A DNA stretch of 64,000 nt from Paenibacillus oceani (GTDB lineage: Bacteria; Bacillota; Bacilli; Paenibacillales; NBRC-103111): contig NZ_JACXJA010000047.1 of the NCBI RefSeq assembly GCF_014705615.1, forward strand, positions 1 through 64,000, read 5' to 3'. Of the stretch, positions 36,117-44,956 are shown piece by piece. The first letter of the stretch is position 1, and each line of letters begins with the position of its first letter. The position numbers and the translations under genes are program-made. The notes under the pieces were generated by a model. The model saw nothing but the letters and a program-made list of their open reading frames with translations. It had not been told where the DNA came from and searched no databases.

Positions 36117-37271
36117 TTACACAAGCTCGGCCTGAGCCACATCGAACGCGTTCGACAAATCCCCGATCAAGTCGTCCACATGCTCGATGCCCACAGAGAA
36201 GCGGAGAAGCCGGTCGTCCACGCCGACTTGCCTGCGGATTTCTTCGGGAATGTCCGCATGGGTCTGCACGGCCGGGTATGTCATCAGCGACTCGACTCCG
36301 CCCAGACTTTCCGCGAAAGCGATCAGCCGGATATGGCGCAAAATCGGCTCGATCGTCCGGGCATCCTTCATCCGGAACGAGAAAATGCCGGTATTGCCGC
36401 TGGACTGTCTGCTTTGAACTTCATAGCCGGGATGCGACGGCAAAGCCGGGTAGTACACCTGCTCGACCATCGGATGAGCCTGCAAAAACTCGGCGATCTT
36501 CGTCGCGTTGTATTGATGACGCTCCATCCGGAGCGCCAGCGTCTTCATGCCGCGCATGAGCAGCCACGAATCCTGCGGGTTGAGCACCGCCCCGATCGAG
36601 TTATGCAGGAACGCCACTTGCTCGGACAGCTCCTTGCCCTTGGTGACGATCAGACCGGCCAGCACGTCATTGTGCCCACCCAAATATTTGGTCGCGCTGT
36701 GTACGATAATATCCGCCCCAAGCTCGATCGGCCGCTGGAAAAACGGCGTAAGCAGCGTATTGTCGACGATCGCGATATACCCTTTGGCTTTCGCCCAGCC
36801 GCACACTTTCTCCAGATCGGTAATCATCATAAGCGGATTGGTCGGGGTCTCGATCAGCACCGCCTTCGTATTCGGCCGGCTGGCGCTTTCCAGCGCATCC
36901 AGATCGTTCGTATCCACATAGGTAGCGGTCACGCCGAACCGTCCCATCACCTTCTCGATGAGCCGGTATGTACCTCCGTACAGGTCGAGCGATACGATCA
37001 GATGGTCGCCTTGGCTGAACAAGGCGAATACGGTTTGCAGCGCAGCCATCCCGCTGGAACAGGCAAAGCCGGCGTCTCCCTGCTCCAGCTCCGCGATCGC
37101 TTGCTCCAGCACGGCCCGGGTCGGGTTTTTCGAACGCGAGTAGTCAAAGCCCGTGCTTTGTCCCAGACGCGGGTGGCGGAACGCGGTCGCCTGATAAATC
37201 GGGAAGCTGACGGCACCGGTTCCAGGCTCCGACAACGAGCCGATTTGAGCCAAAACGCTTTCTATTTTCAT
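36117..37271 (-). CDS. metI: Cystathionine gamma-synthase / O-acetylhomoserine thiolyase (MetI)
   Basis: A 384-residue PLP enzyme of the Cys/Met trans-sulfuration family. The PLP lysine is K195 in HSATKYLGGHND. FDYSRSKNPTR, CSSGMAALQTVFALF, ETPTNPL and the SLGGVESLMTYPA segment match MetI of Bacillus. It joins O-acetylhomoserine with cysteine or sulfide on the way to methionine. AGGAGG precedes the ATG. It lies 170 bases downstream of metA and ends at a strong terminator, so it belongs to the SAM-riboswitch-controlled operon. Confidence 0.93.
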   Translation of the reverse strand: MKIESVLAQIGSLSEPGTGAVSFPIYQATAFRHPRLGQSTGFDYSRSKNPTRAVLEQAIAELEQGDAGFACSSGMAALQTVFALFSQGDHLIVSLDLYGGTYRLIEKVMGRFGVTATYVDTNDLDALESASRPNTKAVLIETPTNPLMMITDLEKVCGWAKAKGYIAIVDNTLLTPFFQRPIELGADIIVHSATKYLGGHNDVLAGLIVTKGKELSEQVAFLHNSIGAVLNPQDSWLLMRGMKTLALRMERHQYNATKIAEFLQAHPMVEQVYYPALPSHPGYEVQSRQSSGNTGIFSFRMKDARTIEPILRHIRLIAFAESLGGVESLMTYPAVQTHADIPEEIRRQVGVDDRLLRFSVGIEHVDDLIGDLSNAFDVAQAELV

Positions 37272-37441
37272 ACTCTATTATCCTCCTAGGCATAATGGGA
37301 ATTATGGGCAAAAGAGAGGCGGTTCCGGGGGGGGCCCAGTTCCGTCTCGTTCGCGCCCGTCTGTTGCGGCACAGCTATATGGCAAGCCGGCGAGGCTTAC
37401 TTCCTTAATTGTTCCGTTCGTTCGGTGCGTCCGCTCTCGGC

Positions 37442-38398
37442 TTAGGCCCGGGAAGCTATCCGTTCCTCGTCCGAATGGCGGCCTTGGAGCGCGCTCAGGT
37501 CATACGGCGTTTCCTGGTACACGTAGTAGTTGAGCCAGTTCGAGAACAGCAGGTTGGCATGAGCTCTCCAGGTGACCAGCGGTTCGCGCGTCGGATCGTC
37601 TTTCGGGAAATAGTTTCTAGGCACCTCGATCTCCAGCCCTTTGGCCACGTCGCGGTCATACTCCCATTTTAACGTACAGGAGTCGTATTCGGAATGGCCC
37701 GTTACAAAAATATGTTTGCCGTCTTTGGTCGCGACCAGATAAATGCCCGCTTCCTCCGATTCGGACAAAATATCCAGCTCCGGCACCTTCTCGATATCTT
37801 CCTTGCGCACTTCCGTATGGCGCGATTGGGGGACGAAAAACAGCTCGTCGAAGCCGCGCAGCAGCTTCACGTGTTTCGCGCTGGTCGTGTGCGGGAATAC
37901 CCCGAACACCTTGTGGTCGACCGGATATTTCGGCACCCCGAAATGGTGGTACAGTCCGGCTTGCGAAGCCCAACAAATATACATGGTCGAAGTGACGTTC
38001 GTCTTGGTCCATTCCATAATTTGCTGCAGTTCGGACCAGTAGTTCACGTCTTCGAAATCAAGCTGCTCGACCGGTGCGCCGGTAATAATCATGCCGTCGA
38101 AGTAGTCGCCCTTCACGTCGTCGAACGTTTTGTAAAATGTCTCGAGATGCTCGGCGCTCGTATTTTTGGATGTATGGGTTTTCGGATGCAGCAGAACGAA
38201 TTCGACCTGGAGCGGCGTGTTGCCGATCAACCGCAAAATTTGCGTTTCGGTCGTCTCCTTCGTCGGCATCAGATTGAGTATCGCTATTTTCAATGGCCGG
38301 ATGTCCTGCTGAAACGCCACGCTTTCGTCCATCACGAATATGTTCTCCTCGATCAGCACTTCTTTAGCCGGCAGATGGTCAGGTATTTTGATGGGCAT
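37442..38398 (-). CDS. metA: Homoserine O-acetyltransferase (MetA family)
   Basis: A 318-residue MetA/MetAA-type acyltransferase. The nucleophile cysteine is in YICWASQAG and the catalytic His in [27 protein letters not shown] carries Glu after GAPV; in this family that residue marks acetyl-CoA users, whereas Gly marks succinyl-CoA users, so the acetyl form is predicted. The ATG at 38398 has GAAGGAGTGA upstream. The 87 codons of open frame upstream are riboswitch sequence, not protein. It supplies O-acetylhomoserine to MetI. Confidence 0.95.
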   Translation of the reverse strand: MPIKIPDHLPAKEVLIEENIFVMDESVAFQQDIRPLKIAILNLMPTKETTETQILRLIGNTPLQVEFVLLHPKTHTSKNTSAEHLETFYKTFDDVKGDYFDGMIITGAPVEQLDFEDVNYWSELQQIMEWTKTNVTSTMYICWASQAGLYHHFGVPKYPVDHKVFGVFPHTTSAKHVKLLRGFDELFFVPQSRHTEVRKEDIEKVPELDILSESEEAGIYLVATKDGKHIFVTGHSEYDSCTLKWEYDRDVAKGLEIEVPRNYFPKDDPTREPLVTWRAHANLLFSNWLNYYVYQETPYDLSALQGRHSDEERIASRA

Positions 38399-38552
38399 TC
38401 CGATCACTCCTTCATGAATAGTAAGTAACTTCCGATCGAGAGACGGGTGAACGAAGCAGCAACGGTCGATGCTTTGCGAAAGATCCGGATCGTCGCGGTA
38501 AAAGCGTAATTCCTCGCCATCCGGCTTGGCAAAGACTGCTTTCCCGCAACGA

Positions 38553-38737
38553 TAAAAAGGCCTTTCTTCGTGATGAAGAAAGGCCACCGTTTCGCAAGTG
38601 CTCGCATGTCCTCTCTCATCTCCCAGAAACATCAAACATGTTCCCGCAAGAATTAGCACCGTGCGTCCCCGTCTGCTGACGGATCTGTCGGTTGCCGGGC
38701 TTCATAGGGCTGGTCCCTCCACCTACTCTTGATAAGA
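38553..38737 (-). promoter_or_regulatory. SAM-I (S-box) riboswitch with terminator, controlling metA-metI
   Basis: The minus strand reads CTTATCAAGAG, GGTGGAGGGA, CCCTATGAAGCCCGGCAACC, GGTGCTAATTC and GATGAGAG in the order and spacing of the SAM-I aptamer (about 38737-38612). A terminator follows: GGCCTTTCTTC pairs with GAAGAAAGGCC (38585-38559) and then five T (38558-38554). SAM binding should favour the terminator and shut off methionine synthesis. Confidence 0.96.
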
Positions 38738-38772
38738 GTTTCAAAGCTATTTGGTTATGGTTACATAGTACT

Positions 38773-38801
38773 AATGTATCCGATCGCACGCATTTCGTCA
38801 A
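38773..38801 (-). promoter_or_regulatory. Promoter of the SAM-I/met operon
   Basis: TTGACG (38801-38796), 17 bases, then TACATT (38778-38773) on the minus strand, about 30 bases before the aptamer. Confidence 0.65.
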
Positions 38802-38992
38802 GACGTTCCTTGCTAATCCCCCAACCGCGGCATTAGCGGACAGCCAGGCACGGCGTAGCACCGCCTCCGATCCGGCGCCATACACTGTATAAGCTTAAAG
38901 TCGGCCAGCCTGGAGCCAGCCTTCGAAAACCGATCAGATCACGGTACTCCGGCCGGCTTGCACAAAAAGCGTCCATTCCCGCACGTTGCATC

Positions 38993-39440
38993 TTGTGCCT
39001 TGGACGATCATAGCGTTATACTAGACAAGGATTCCCCGACGGAATCCAATTACCGCCAAAGGGGTGAACGACGCATGGACGTGGACCGACCCGGACCGAC
39101 AACGAATCAACTGAATAGCTCGAAGCGGCAGTCGGCTCTTGCGCCGATGTGTCGATTGCTTCGGTAGACGCCCGGACCGTTTCCGGACGTACCCCTGTCG
39201 CTTCCGAGCAGCTAAAGCAGTTCGTTTGCTGCGTCTTGTTGGCCATTTCTGAGAATTAACGGCCTGCATTGCCGGCAACCGTCTTTATTTGGCATGGCGT
39301 CCGCAGCGGACGCGGAAAGTGCTGCTTCTTCTGCAGCTTGCTCCCGCCCGCACCTGCGACCGATGTCTTTTTGACGTTTTCAGGCAAGCTGCATGGTGAC
39401 AACCCGCAAACCGGGGAACACTGCTAATGGGGTGAGACAG
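38993..39440 (+). promoter_or_regulatory. Promoter and long structured leader of the corA-like gene; possible c-di-AMP riboswitch
   Basis: TTGTGC (38993-38998), 18 bases and TATACT (39017-39022) predict a start near 39029, giving a leader of about 410 bases before the ATG. The start of the leader has CGGAATCC...ACCGCCAAAGGGGTGAACG (39043-39074), and 39190-39215 has ACCCCTGTCGCTTCCGAGCAGC. These resemble the two conserved ends of the ydaO/yuaA (c-di-AMP) riboswitch but do not match fully. A later TGCAGCTTGC/GCAAGCTGCA pair (about 39334-39394) is perfect. No protein gene is convincing here. Riboswitch class is tentative. Confidence 0.35.
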
Positions 39441-40376
39441 ATGAAGGTACGTCTGGTGCAAAACGGATTGTTTACTCAAATTGAAGATATCGCTACAGCC
39501 TTGATCCCGCCGGCTAACGGCTTTTATTGGATCGATGCCAACGTCGAGGATCTGGAAATTCTCCAGCCGCTCTTTCAACTGCATGATCTGGCCGTCGAAG
39601 ACAGCTTGATCGAAGAGGAGCAGCGGCCCAAAATCGAATTGTACGACTCGCACTATTTTATCGTTATTAATAGCATCCGGTATGACGATGAGGAGATTTT
39701 TCTGCGCGCCTTGAACATCTACTTGTTCAAACATGCCATCATCACCGTCACCCGGCAAAAAATAAACGAAATCCGCTCGATCAAGCCGGTCTTGTGGGAG
39801 GAGGAAGTCAATTCGCCCGACCGATTCCTGTATCATCTGGTCGATATGGTCGTCGACAACTACTTTATCGTCGGAGACCGGATCGAAGCGAAGATCGAAT
39901 CGCTTGAGGAAGATATCCTCATGCATACGAAAAAAACGCATCTTAACGAAATTATCGGACTGCGCAGCGAAATATTATGGCTCAAAAAAATGCTCGCTCC
40001 GCAAAGGGATGTCATCTGGGCGCTGAACCGCAAGGAGCTTCGCCTGATCGACGACCAACTGCAGAAATATTTCGGGGATATCCACGAAAACGCCGTAAAA
40101 ATCACCGAGACGTTCGAGACATTCCGCGATCTGATGGGCAACTTGCGAGAAGCTTACCAGTCGAGCCTGTCCAACCGGGCGAACGAAATCATGCGGATTT
40201 TCACGGCGCTGACGACGATCTTTATGCCGTTAACAATTATTACCGGTATATACGGGATGAACTTCGAGTACATGCCTGAGCTGAAATCGCCTTATGCTTA
40301 TTACATCGTGCTGGCAGGTATGCTGGCCGTCGGCTCGTCGATGGTTTTCATTTTCAAAAAGAAGGACTGGTTCTGA
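39441..40376 (+). CDS. corA: CorA-like divalent cation transporter
   Basis: A 311-residue protein: a mostly helical cytoplasmic N-terminal domain (to about 245), then two membrane segments (IMRIFTALTTIFMPLTIITG and YYIVLAGMLAVGSSMVFIF) with the signature YGMNF between them, and a basic tail. This is the CorA Mg2+/Co2+/Ni2+ channel layout. The ATG at 41 bases into the line starting 39401 (39441) is chosen because GGGGTGAG lies just upstream. It has a long leader and its own terminator. Mg2+ is the likely ion; the metal cannot be told from sequence alone. Confidence 0.92.
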   Translation: MKVRLVQNGLFTQIEDIATALIPPANGFYWIDANVEDLEILQPLFQLHDLAVEDSLIEEEQRPKIELYDSHYFIVINSIRYDDEEIFLRALNIYLFKHAIITVTRQKINEIRSIKPVLWEEEVNSPDRFLYHLVDMVVDNYFIVGDRIEAKIESLEEDILMHTKKTHLNEIIGLRSEILWLKKMLAPQRDVIWALNRKELRLIDDQLQKYFGDIHENAVKITETFETFRDLMGNLREAYQSSLSNRANEIMRIFTALTTIFMPLTIITGIYGMNFEYMPELKSPYAYYIVLAGMLAVGSSMVFIFKKKDWF

Positions 40377-40419
40377 ACGTCCTTCCCGCTGTCAGCAGGC
40401 AGCGAAAGCAGGAAACAAG

Positions 40420-40459
40420 ACCGCCCGGGGCCCGTTTTGAGGACCGGACGGTTTTTTTT
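40420..40459 (+). terminator. Intrinsic terminator of the corA-like gene
   Basis: ACCGCCCGG pairs imperfectly with CCGGACGGT and is followed by an eight-T run. Confidence 0.85.
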
Positions 40460-40484
40460 AATAAGTAAGCCGCTTCATTTTCAT

Positions 40485-41516
40485 TCAGGCGGTCTGTTCG
40501 GCTGCGGCTTCCTCCTCCTTGACAGCGCCGCTCTTCGTCTTCCGGTAACGGAGCCGGAGCAGGCGAAGCCACTCGTAGGCCCGGCTGAGCGCTTCGTCAT
40601 CCAGCGACTTCTCATCGTACAGACGCTTCAGCACCGGCCGCAAGTAACGGTCGCCCGAAGAATCGAACAGCTGCCATGCTTGTTCCACGACGTCCGCCGG
40701 CACGGCGGCAAGCTCGGCTTCGATCAGCGGCTCCATCTCATACCCTTCCTTATCCAGATCCTCGATCCGGGTCATCAGCTCCCTCCGGCTTAAGGAGACG
40801 AGCGGCTCCAGCTCGCTTAACGTTTTCCCTTCGGCTACGGATTGCAGCAGCGTTTGCTTCAATTCCTTCTTCGCTTGTTCCCCTTTTCTCCGCTCCTCCT
40901 GGCGCTCCTGCATCCACTGCTCCACTTCCTGAACGCCAATCGCCTCATCGACCCAGTCCAACGGGAAAGAGGTAGTGCGAGCCAATCCGGCAGTCAGCGC
41001 AAGCACGTGCTCTCCGTACATGGCCGACTTTTGTTCGCCGAAACCCGGGATGTGCTGCAGCTCCTCCGCCGTCTGCGGAAGGAACGCGCTGATCATCGCC
41101 AGCATCCGGTTGGACGCCACGATGAAGGCCGATTTCCCTTCGCTGGCCGCCTGCTTGCTCCGCCACTTGCGAAGCGACTCGTACAGTTCAGGGTCGGAGT
41201 GTCTCTCTCCGTACAGCTCCAGCTTGCGAACAAAGACCGAACGTCCGCCGTACGTCTGCTGACGCCCCTCATCAGGCTCGATCAGCGGACGGTATCCGTC
41301 GCGCCGCTTCTCCCCGATCCGTCTCCGGAACTCGCCGATCATCTCGTCCCATGCCATCCCAGTATACCAGCTTTCCTGGAACGGGATCGTCTGGTCTCCC
41401 TTCTCATGCCACCATACCCGCCACTCCCCGAACTCCTCCGCGATCGACACTTGTGCGCTTACGATGCCTTCCAGCTCCGTTACTTTCTCAAAGCTGTTCA
41501 AAAAAACGAGGTTCAT
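40485..41516 (-). CDS. HRDC domain protein
   Basis: The 343-residue soluble protein has an N-terminal region of about 100 residues with many Trp/Glu and no clear family. An HRDC domain (about 108-182, LYESLRKWRSKQAASEGKSA, IASNRMLAMISAFLPQ, LQHIPGFGEQKSAMYGEHVL) follows. A basic helical linker and a C-terminal helix-turn-helix (GKTLSELEPLVSLSRRELM) end it. This is the C-terminal part of RecQ-type helicases without the helicase motor, so it may bind nucleic acid. The ATG at 41516 has AAGGGGG upstream. A promoter and leader terminator lie in front of it. Confidence 0.85.
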   Translation of the reverse strand: MNLVFLNSFEKVTELEGIVSAQVSIAEEFGEWRVWWHEKGDQTIPFQESWYTGMAWDEMIGEFRRRIGEKRRDGYRPLIEPDEGRQQTYGGRSVFVRKLELYGERHSDPELYESLRKWRSKQAASEGKSAFIVASNRMLAMISAFLPQTAEELQHIPGFGEQKSAMYGEHVLALTAGLARTTSFPLDWVDEAIGVQEVEQWMQERQEERRKGEQAKKELKQTLLQSVAEGKTLSELEPLVSLSRRELMTRIEDLDKEGYEMEPLIEAELAAVPADVVEQAWQLFDSSGDRYLRPVLKRLYDEKSLDDEALSRAYEWLRLLRLRYRKTKSGAVKEEEAAAEQTA

Positions 41517-41545
41517 CCCAGTTCCCCCTTCATTATACGGCACAA

Positions 41546-41642
41546 CAAAAAGCACCCCTTCCACGTAAAAGTAGAAGAGGTGCTTCCTCCGGCCGTCTAT
41601 TCAATTCGCTTTCATATTACCATATTCACCCTAATTTTACAA
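41546..41642 (-). promoter_or_regulatory. Promoter and leader terminator in front of the HRDC gene
   Basis: TTGTAA (41642-41637), 17 bases and TAATAT (41619-41614) form a good minus-strand promoter. About 25 bases after its start site a 12-base stem (AAGCACCTCTTC with GAAGGGGTGCTT, 41585-41550, one G-U pair) is followed by TTTTTGTTG. So either the HRDC gene is attenuated or a 60-base RNA is made. Confidence 0.6.
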
Positions 41643-41721
41643 GAGTGTCATTCGGCAAATGATGGCATTTGTCTGCAAATATAGTACAATGAACGTTATT
41701 GGAAATACTGGAGGTCGCACA

Positions 41722-43080
41722 ATGAAAAAATGGGCCGGCCGGCGATTGTCCGGTTTAACACCTGCGCAATTTATCATCGTTTGTTACTTGGCTGCGACGG
41801 TCGTCTCCACCTTGCTTCTGATGCTGCCGATCAGCTTGAAGCCGGGAGTCCGCTTATCGCCCATGGACGCTTTATTCACGGCAGCAAGCGGGATCAGCGT
41901 CACCGGGCTGACCGTAGTAAGCACAGCCGATACGTTCAGCACATTCGGCACCTTCGTCCTTATGGCCATCCTGCAGTTCGGCGGAATCGGCATCATGACG
42001 CTGGGTACATTTCTATATATCATCCTCGGCCGGAGCATTACGCTGACCCACCGGAGGCTGATCATGCTCGACCAGAACCGGTACAATCTGGCGGGGCTCG
42101 TCCAGCTTATGCAAGCGGTGCTGATGCTGGCTCTGATGTTCGAAGCGGTGGGCACGGTCATTCTGGGCATTTATTTCCGCCTGGCCGGTTATACCGAGGG
42201 CTGGGTCCATTCCTTTTACGTAGGATTGTTCCACTCCATCTCCTCGTATACGAATGCCGGCTTCGATCTGTTCGGGGATTCGATGAAATCGTTCAGCGAC
42301 GACTACTTCGTACAAGCGATTACGATGCTGCTGCTCTTTCTCGGGGCGATCGGTTTCCCGGTGCTGATCGAGTTTCGGGAATATTTGATCCGGCGCAAAG
42401 GATTCCGGTTCTCGCTGTATACGAAAGTGACCGTGTCAATGTTCCTGCTCCTGATCGTCGCCGGGACGGCCGGCATCTGGATTATCGAGAGCAGCGTGTC
42501 CTTCGTCGGCATGGCCTGGCACGAGAAGCTGTTTTACTCGCTGTTTAATTCCGTTTCGACGCGAAGCGGAGGTCTCGCTACGATGGACGTGACCGAATTC
42601 GCTACCCCGACCCAGTTTCTGCTGTCCATTCTGATGTTCATCGGGGCTAGCCCTTCGAGCGTCGGGGGAGGCATTCGGACGACGACGTTCGCCGTCATCC
42701 TGCTTACGCTGTTTACGTACGCGCTCGGACGCAACGAGGTGCGGGTATTCAAGCGGTCGATCGGTCAGGATGACGTGACGAAAAGCTTCGTCGTCTTCAG
42801 CGCCGGCACGATGCTGGTCATCGGCAGTATTATGATTCTCGATGCGCTGGAGCGTCAGCATTTTTCGCTGAACAAAATTATTTTCGAAATCTGTTCCGCC
42901 TTCGGAACGTCGGGTCTGTCCACCGGGATTACGTCGGAATTGTCGAATCCGGGCAAGCTGCTGATCGCGCTGCTTATGTTTATCGGGCGGATCGGCATCC
43001 TCGTCCTGCTGTATATGTTCCGCTCCAAGAAACCGAAGGAGAAGTACCGGTATCCGAAAGAGGATCTCATTATCGGCTAA
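41722..43080 (+). CDS. ktrB: KtrB/TrkH-type potassium uptake protein
   Basis: A 452-residue membrane protein of the Ktr/Trk superfamily with four M1-P-M2 repeats. The four filter segments are visible: AASGISVTGLT, SSYTNAGFDLF, SVSTRSGGLA and SAFGTSGLSTG. It should work with a KtrA-type RCK protein, not present in the window. The ATG at 41722 has GGAGG 7 bases upstream, and TACAAT at 41685-41690 may be its -10 box. It is divergent from the HRDC gene. A terminator lies 215 bases downstream. Confidence 0.94.
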   Translation: MKKWAGRRLSGLTPAQFIIVCYLAATVVSTLLLMLPISLKPGVRLSPMDALFTAASGISVTGLTVVSTADTFSTFGTFVLMAILQFGGIGIMTLGTFLYIILGRSITLTHRRLIMLDQNRYNLAGLVQLMQAVLMLALMFEAVGTVILGIYFRLAGYTEGWVHSFYVGLFHSISSYTNAGFDLFGDSMKSFSDDYFVQAITMLLLFLGAIGFPVLIEFREYLIRRKGFRFSLYTKVTVSMFLLLIVAGTAGIWIIESSVSFVGMAWHEKLFYSLFNSVSTRSGGLATMDVTEFATPTQFLLSILMFIGASPSSVGGGIRTTTFAVILLTLFTYALGRNEVRVFKRSIGQDDVTKSFVVFSAGTMLVIGSIMILDALERQHFSLNKIIFEICSAFGTSGLSTGITSELSNPGKLLIALLMFIGRIGILVLLYMFRSKKPKEKYRYPKEDLIIG

Positions 43081-43334
43081 TCAGGGCGTGAGCGGGAAAC
43101 CGGCGTAACCCGCGCGGCAAGGCGCGGCCGTTTGTCGCAATCCAATCAAGCGGGAGTGCGCGGATTGGGCGGCAGCTTGCTAAATCAAGCGTTAGCAAAA
43201 GCCAGCAAGCGGGAGCAGGCAGCCATTCGGCAGAATCTGGCGGGACGAGCCTGGTGCGGTGCAGTTGGATATCCTGCCGCTGCCGGGGATTTTGGGGACG
43301 AGCCTTGGAGGGACAGGCCGGCTCGTCTTTTTTT
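43081..43334 (+). terminator. Structured tail and terminator between ktrB and the DUF3055 gene
   Basis: GACGAGCC (43297-43304) pairs perfectly with GGCTCGTC (43320-43327), followed by seven T. The same GACGAGCC octamer also occurs at about 43244-43251, so the terminator arm has two possible partners. No gene is visible in this 313-base gap. Confidence 0.7.
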
Positions 43335-43361
43335 GCCGGAAGGTGGGGGTTCATGTATAAT
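43333..43361 (+). promoter_or_regulatory. Promoter of the DUF3055 gene
   Basis: TTGCCG (43333-43338), 17 bases, perfect TATAAT (43356-43361), 33 bases before the ATG. Confidence 0.7.
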
Positions 43362-43394
43362 CGAAGTACGACAAATACGATAACGGAGGTCCGC

Positions 43395-43694
43395 ATGTCC
43401 GCGAACTCATTCGATTTCTTATACGACCATTCCGAGGACACCAAAACCCGGTTCGTCTGCTTCATCTCGCCTTCGATGCAGCGCTTCGATCTGGCCATTA
43501 CGACAACCAGCCGATTCTACGGCAAACAGCTCATCACCGATATCCAGTCCGGCAAAACGGCGATCATCGGTCCCGACGATCTGGACGAACCCGGTTACTT
43601 GGAGCATATCTACAAGCTGTCCGAGGAGGACGCGGAAGACCTTCGCGATTTCCTCGTGGAAGTGGTCGGGATGATCAACTTTACCGATATCTAG
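43395..43694 (+). CDS. DUF3055 family protein
   Basis: The 99-residue acidic protein matches DUF3055 of Bacillales: FDFLYDHSEDTKTRFVCF near the start, DLAITTTSRFYGKQLI, GKTAIIGPDDLDEPGYLEH and a C-terminal SEEDAEDLRDFLVEV. Function is unknown. GGAGG lies 5 bases before the ATG at 43395, with a good promoter and a strong terminator, so it is monocistronic. Confidence 0.85.
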   Translation: MSANSFDFLYDHSEDTKTRFVCFISPSMQRFDLAITTTSRFYGKQLITDIQSGKTAIIGPDDLDEPGYLEHIYKLSEEDAEDLRDFLVEVVGMINFTDI

Positions 43695-43771
43695 GTTGAA
43701 GTCGCAGCAACTGGCTTAGAGGCACTAGCTCGGGAAGGAACCGGGGCCTCCTCCGGGCATGCTGGATAAAG

Positions 43772-43818
43772 AAGGCCGGACGGCAGAAGTGGAAACGCTG
43801 CTGCTTCCGGCCTTTTTT
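43772..43818 (+). terminator. Intrinsic terminator of the DUF3055 gene
   Basis: AAGGCCGGA pairs with TCCGGCCTT (43772-43780 with 43806-43814), followed by T residues. Confidence 0.85.
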
Positions 43819-43900
43819 GCGATCCGGGCGAAGACCGAGTGTGCGGAGCGCTGGGGGCGGAGGTGCGGCCGGGCTGGCGTTGCGATACACTGACCAAGTA

Positions 43901-44137
43901 AATAAGAGCTTTTTGTAGCAGTTATTTTGCGTATAAACAGGAAAAATGACTAATAGGTGATGTTTGCAGCTCTTATTTGGCCGATTGGAGGCAGTTTCGA
44001 GCAATGCCCGGTCAAATAGAAGCTGCAAACCGCTTCTATTTTCCCAAAAGTCCGCCCCCAGCGAGAAATAAGAGCTCCAAACATCCACTAATTCGAGTTT
44101 GGCCGCAGACCCACCGCCCACCGCTACCGCTCTTATC
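43901..44137. repeat. Dispersed intergenic repeat, copy C (diverged)
   Basis: AAATAAGAGC, GCAGCTCTTATTTGG, GCTGCAAACCGCTTCTATTTTCCC, GAAATAAGAGCTCCAAACA and CCGCTCTTATCCC appear in both orientations, the same unit as in copies A and B but longer and more diverged. A 203-codon minus-strand frame through here (43681-44292) is an artefact of the repeat. Confidence 0.65.
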
Positions 44138-44272
44138 CCGACAGAACGCAGCACTATCGGCCGACAGCCGGTCAACTGACAACCGACTGCCTGAGCCCGC
44201 CAGTCCCAAGCACATAAAAAACACCCTCCCGAGGCACACTGGAAGTAACCTGTGTACGAGGAGGGATTTGTT

Positions 44273-44572
44273 ATGTCCGAAGAAGATAACAAGCCGGTAG
44301 AGAACGGATTCGTTACGGAGCGTCCGCGTCAATACCGGGATCTGGCCACTGTCGAATCGCAGCGCAACGATCTGAGCGCCGAGGAGTTTCCCGAAGGCCC
44401 GTACGGGGCCGATCTGCTGACCGAATCGCTGGGCAAAAGCTCGCCTTGGCGCAGAGACCAGCGTACGCAAAGCGCCTTCACCTACGAAAACCGCCTCCTG
44501 CACGAAGGGGTGGACCGCGGAGGCTACCCCGGCCAGCATGATACGCATGACGACCCGGCGGCGGACGAATAA
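44273..44572 (+). CDS. Small hydrophilic protein of unknown function (DUF3905-like)
   Basis: The 99-residue charged protein contains TERPRQYRDLATVESQRN, EEFPEGPYGADLLTESLGKS, SPWRRDQRTQSAFTYENRLL and ends GYPGQHDTHDDPAADE. No cysteine, no membrane segment, no signal. It resembles DUF3905 proteins of spore-formers, but I am not certain. GAGGAGGG lies 7 bases before the ATG at 44273, so it is likely real and monocistronic. Confidence 0.6.
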   Translation: MSEEDNKPVENGFVTERPRQYRDLATVESQRNDLSAEEFPEGPYGADLLTESLGKSSPWRRDQRTQSAFTYENRLLHEGVDRGGYPGQHDTHDDPAADE

Positions 44573-44724
44573 CCCGTCATCGGCTTGGCTGCCGACAGCC
44601 TCGAGCGGCTCCCGCATCAGCGACCAGCCGTTGACTCGATTTCGCCCGATCTGCGAAGCCGTCTACAAATCAAACTGCAACGGATCGAGACAAAATTCCA
44701 ATACTCGCCCGTATGCTCCCCATT

Positions 44725-44871
44725 CGGAAAAAAGAACGAATACAGTTTGGCATTCCGCGCCCGCACCTTGACTCGAATAACCTCGCGTTCGAGCTTGCTC
44801 AAGTCGGGCTTTCCCTTCCACTCTACTTTGGCGGCGATGCTGTCGCCCGTAAACGGCACACACTCACTCGT
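44725..44871 (-). pseudogene. C-terminal fragment of a carbohydrate-active protein
   Basis: On the minus strand TSECVPFTGDSIAAKVEWKG, then KPDLSKLEREVIRVKVRARN and AKLYSFFFP match the end of secreted glycosidase-type proteins, in which CxPxxGDSxxxxVxWxGxxDLSxL ... AxLYSFxF closes the chain. The fragment has no start, no upstream domain and no stop at the expected place. It is the only recognisable thing in the gap 44573-44956. Confidence 0.55.
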
Positions 44872-44956
44872 CCCGGCTGTAAGCGAGCTGGATGTCCATC
44901 GTCCACGCCATCTTCGTAAAGGTTAGTTTGGACATGCCTCCATAGCCTCCTGATGG

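Noticed and set aside
39020-39440. M-box or yybP-ykoY riboswitch upstream of the CorA-like gene
   Set aside because: I looked for their conserved blocks and did not find them; only the weak c-di-AMP-type resemblance remains.
43681-44292. A 203-codon minus-strand open frame
   Set aside because: It spans the DUF3055 terminator and the dispersed repeat and has no ribosome site.
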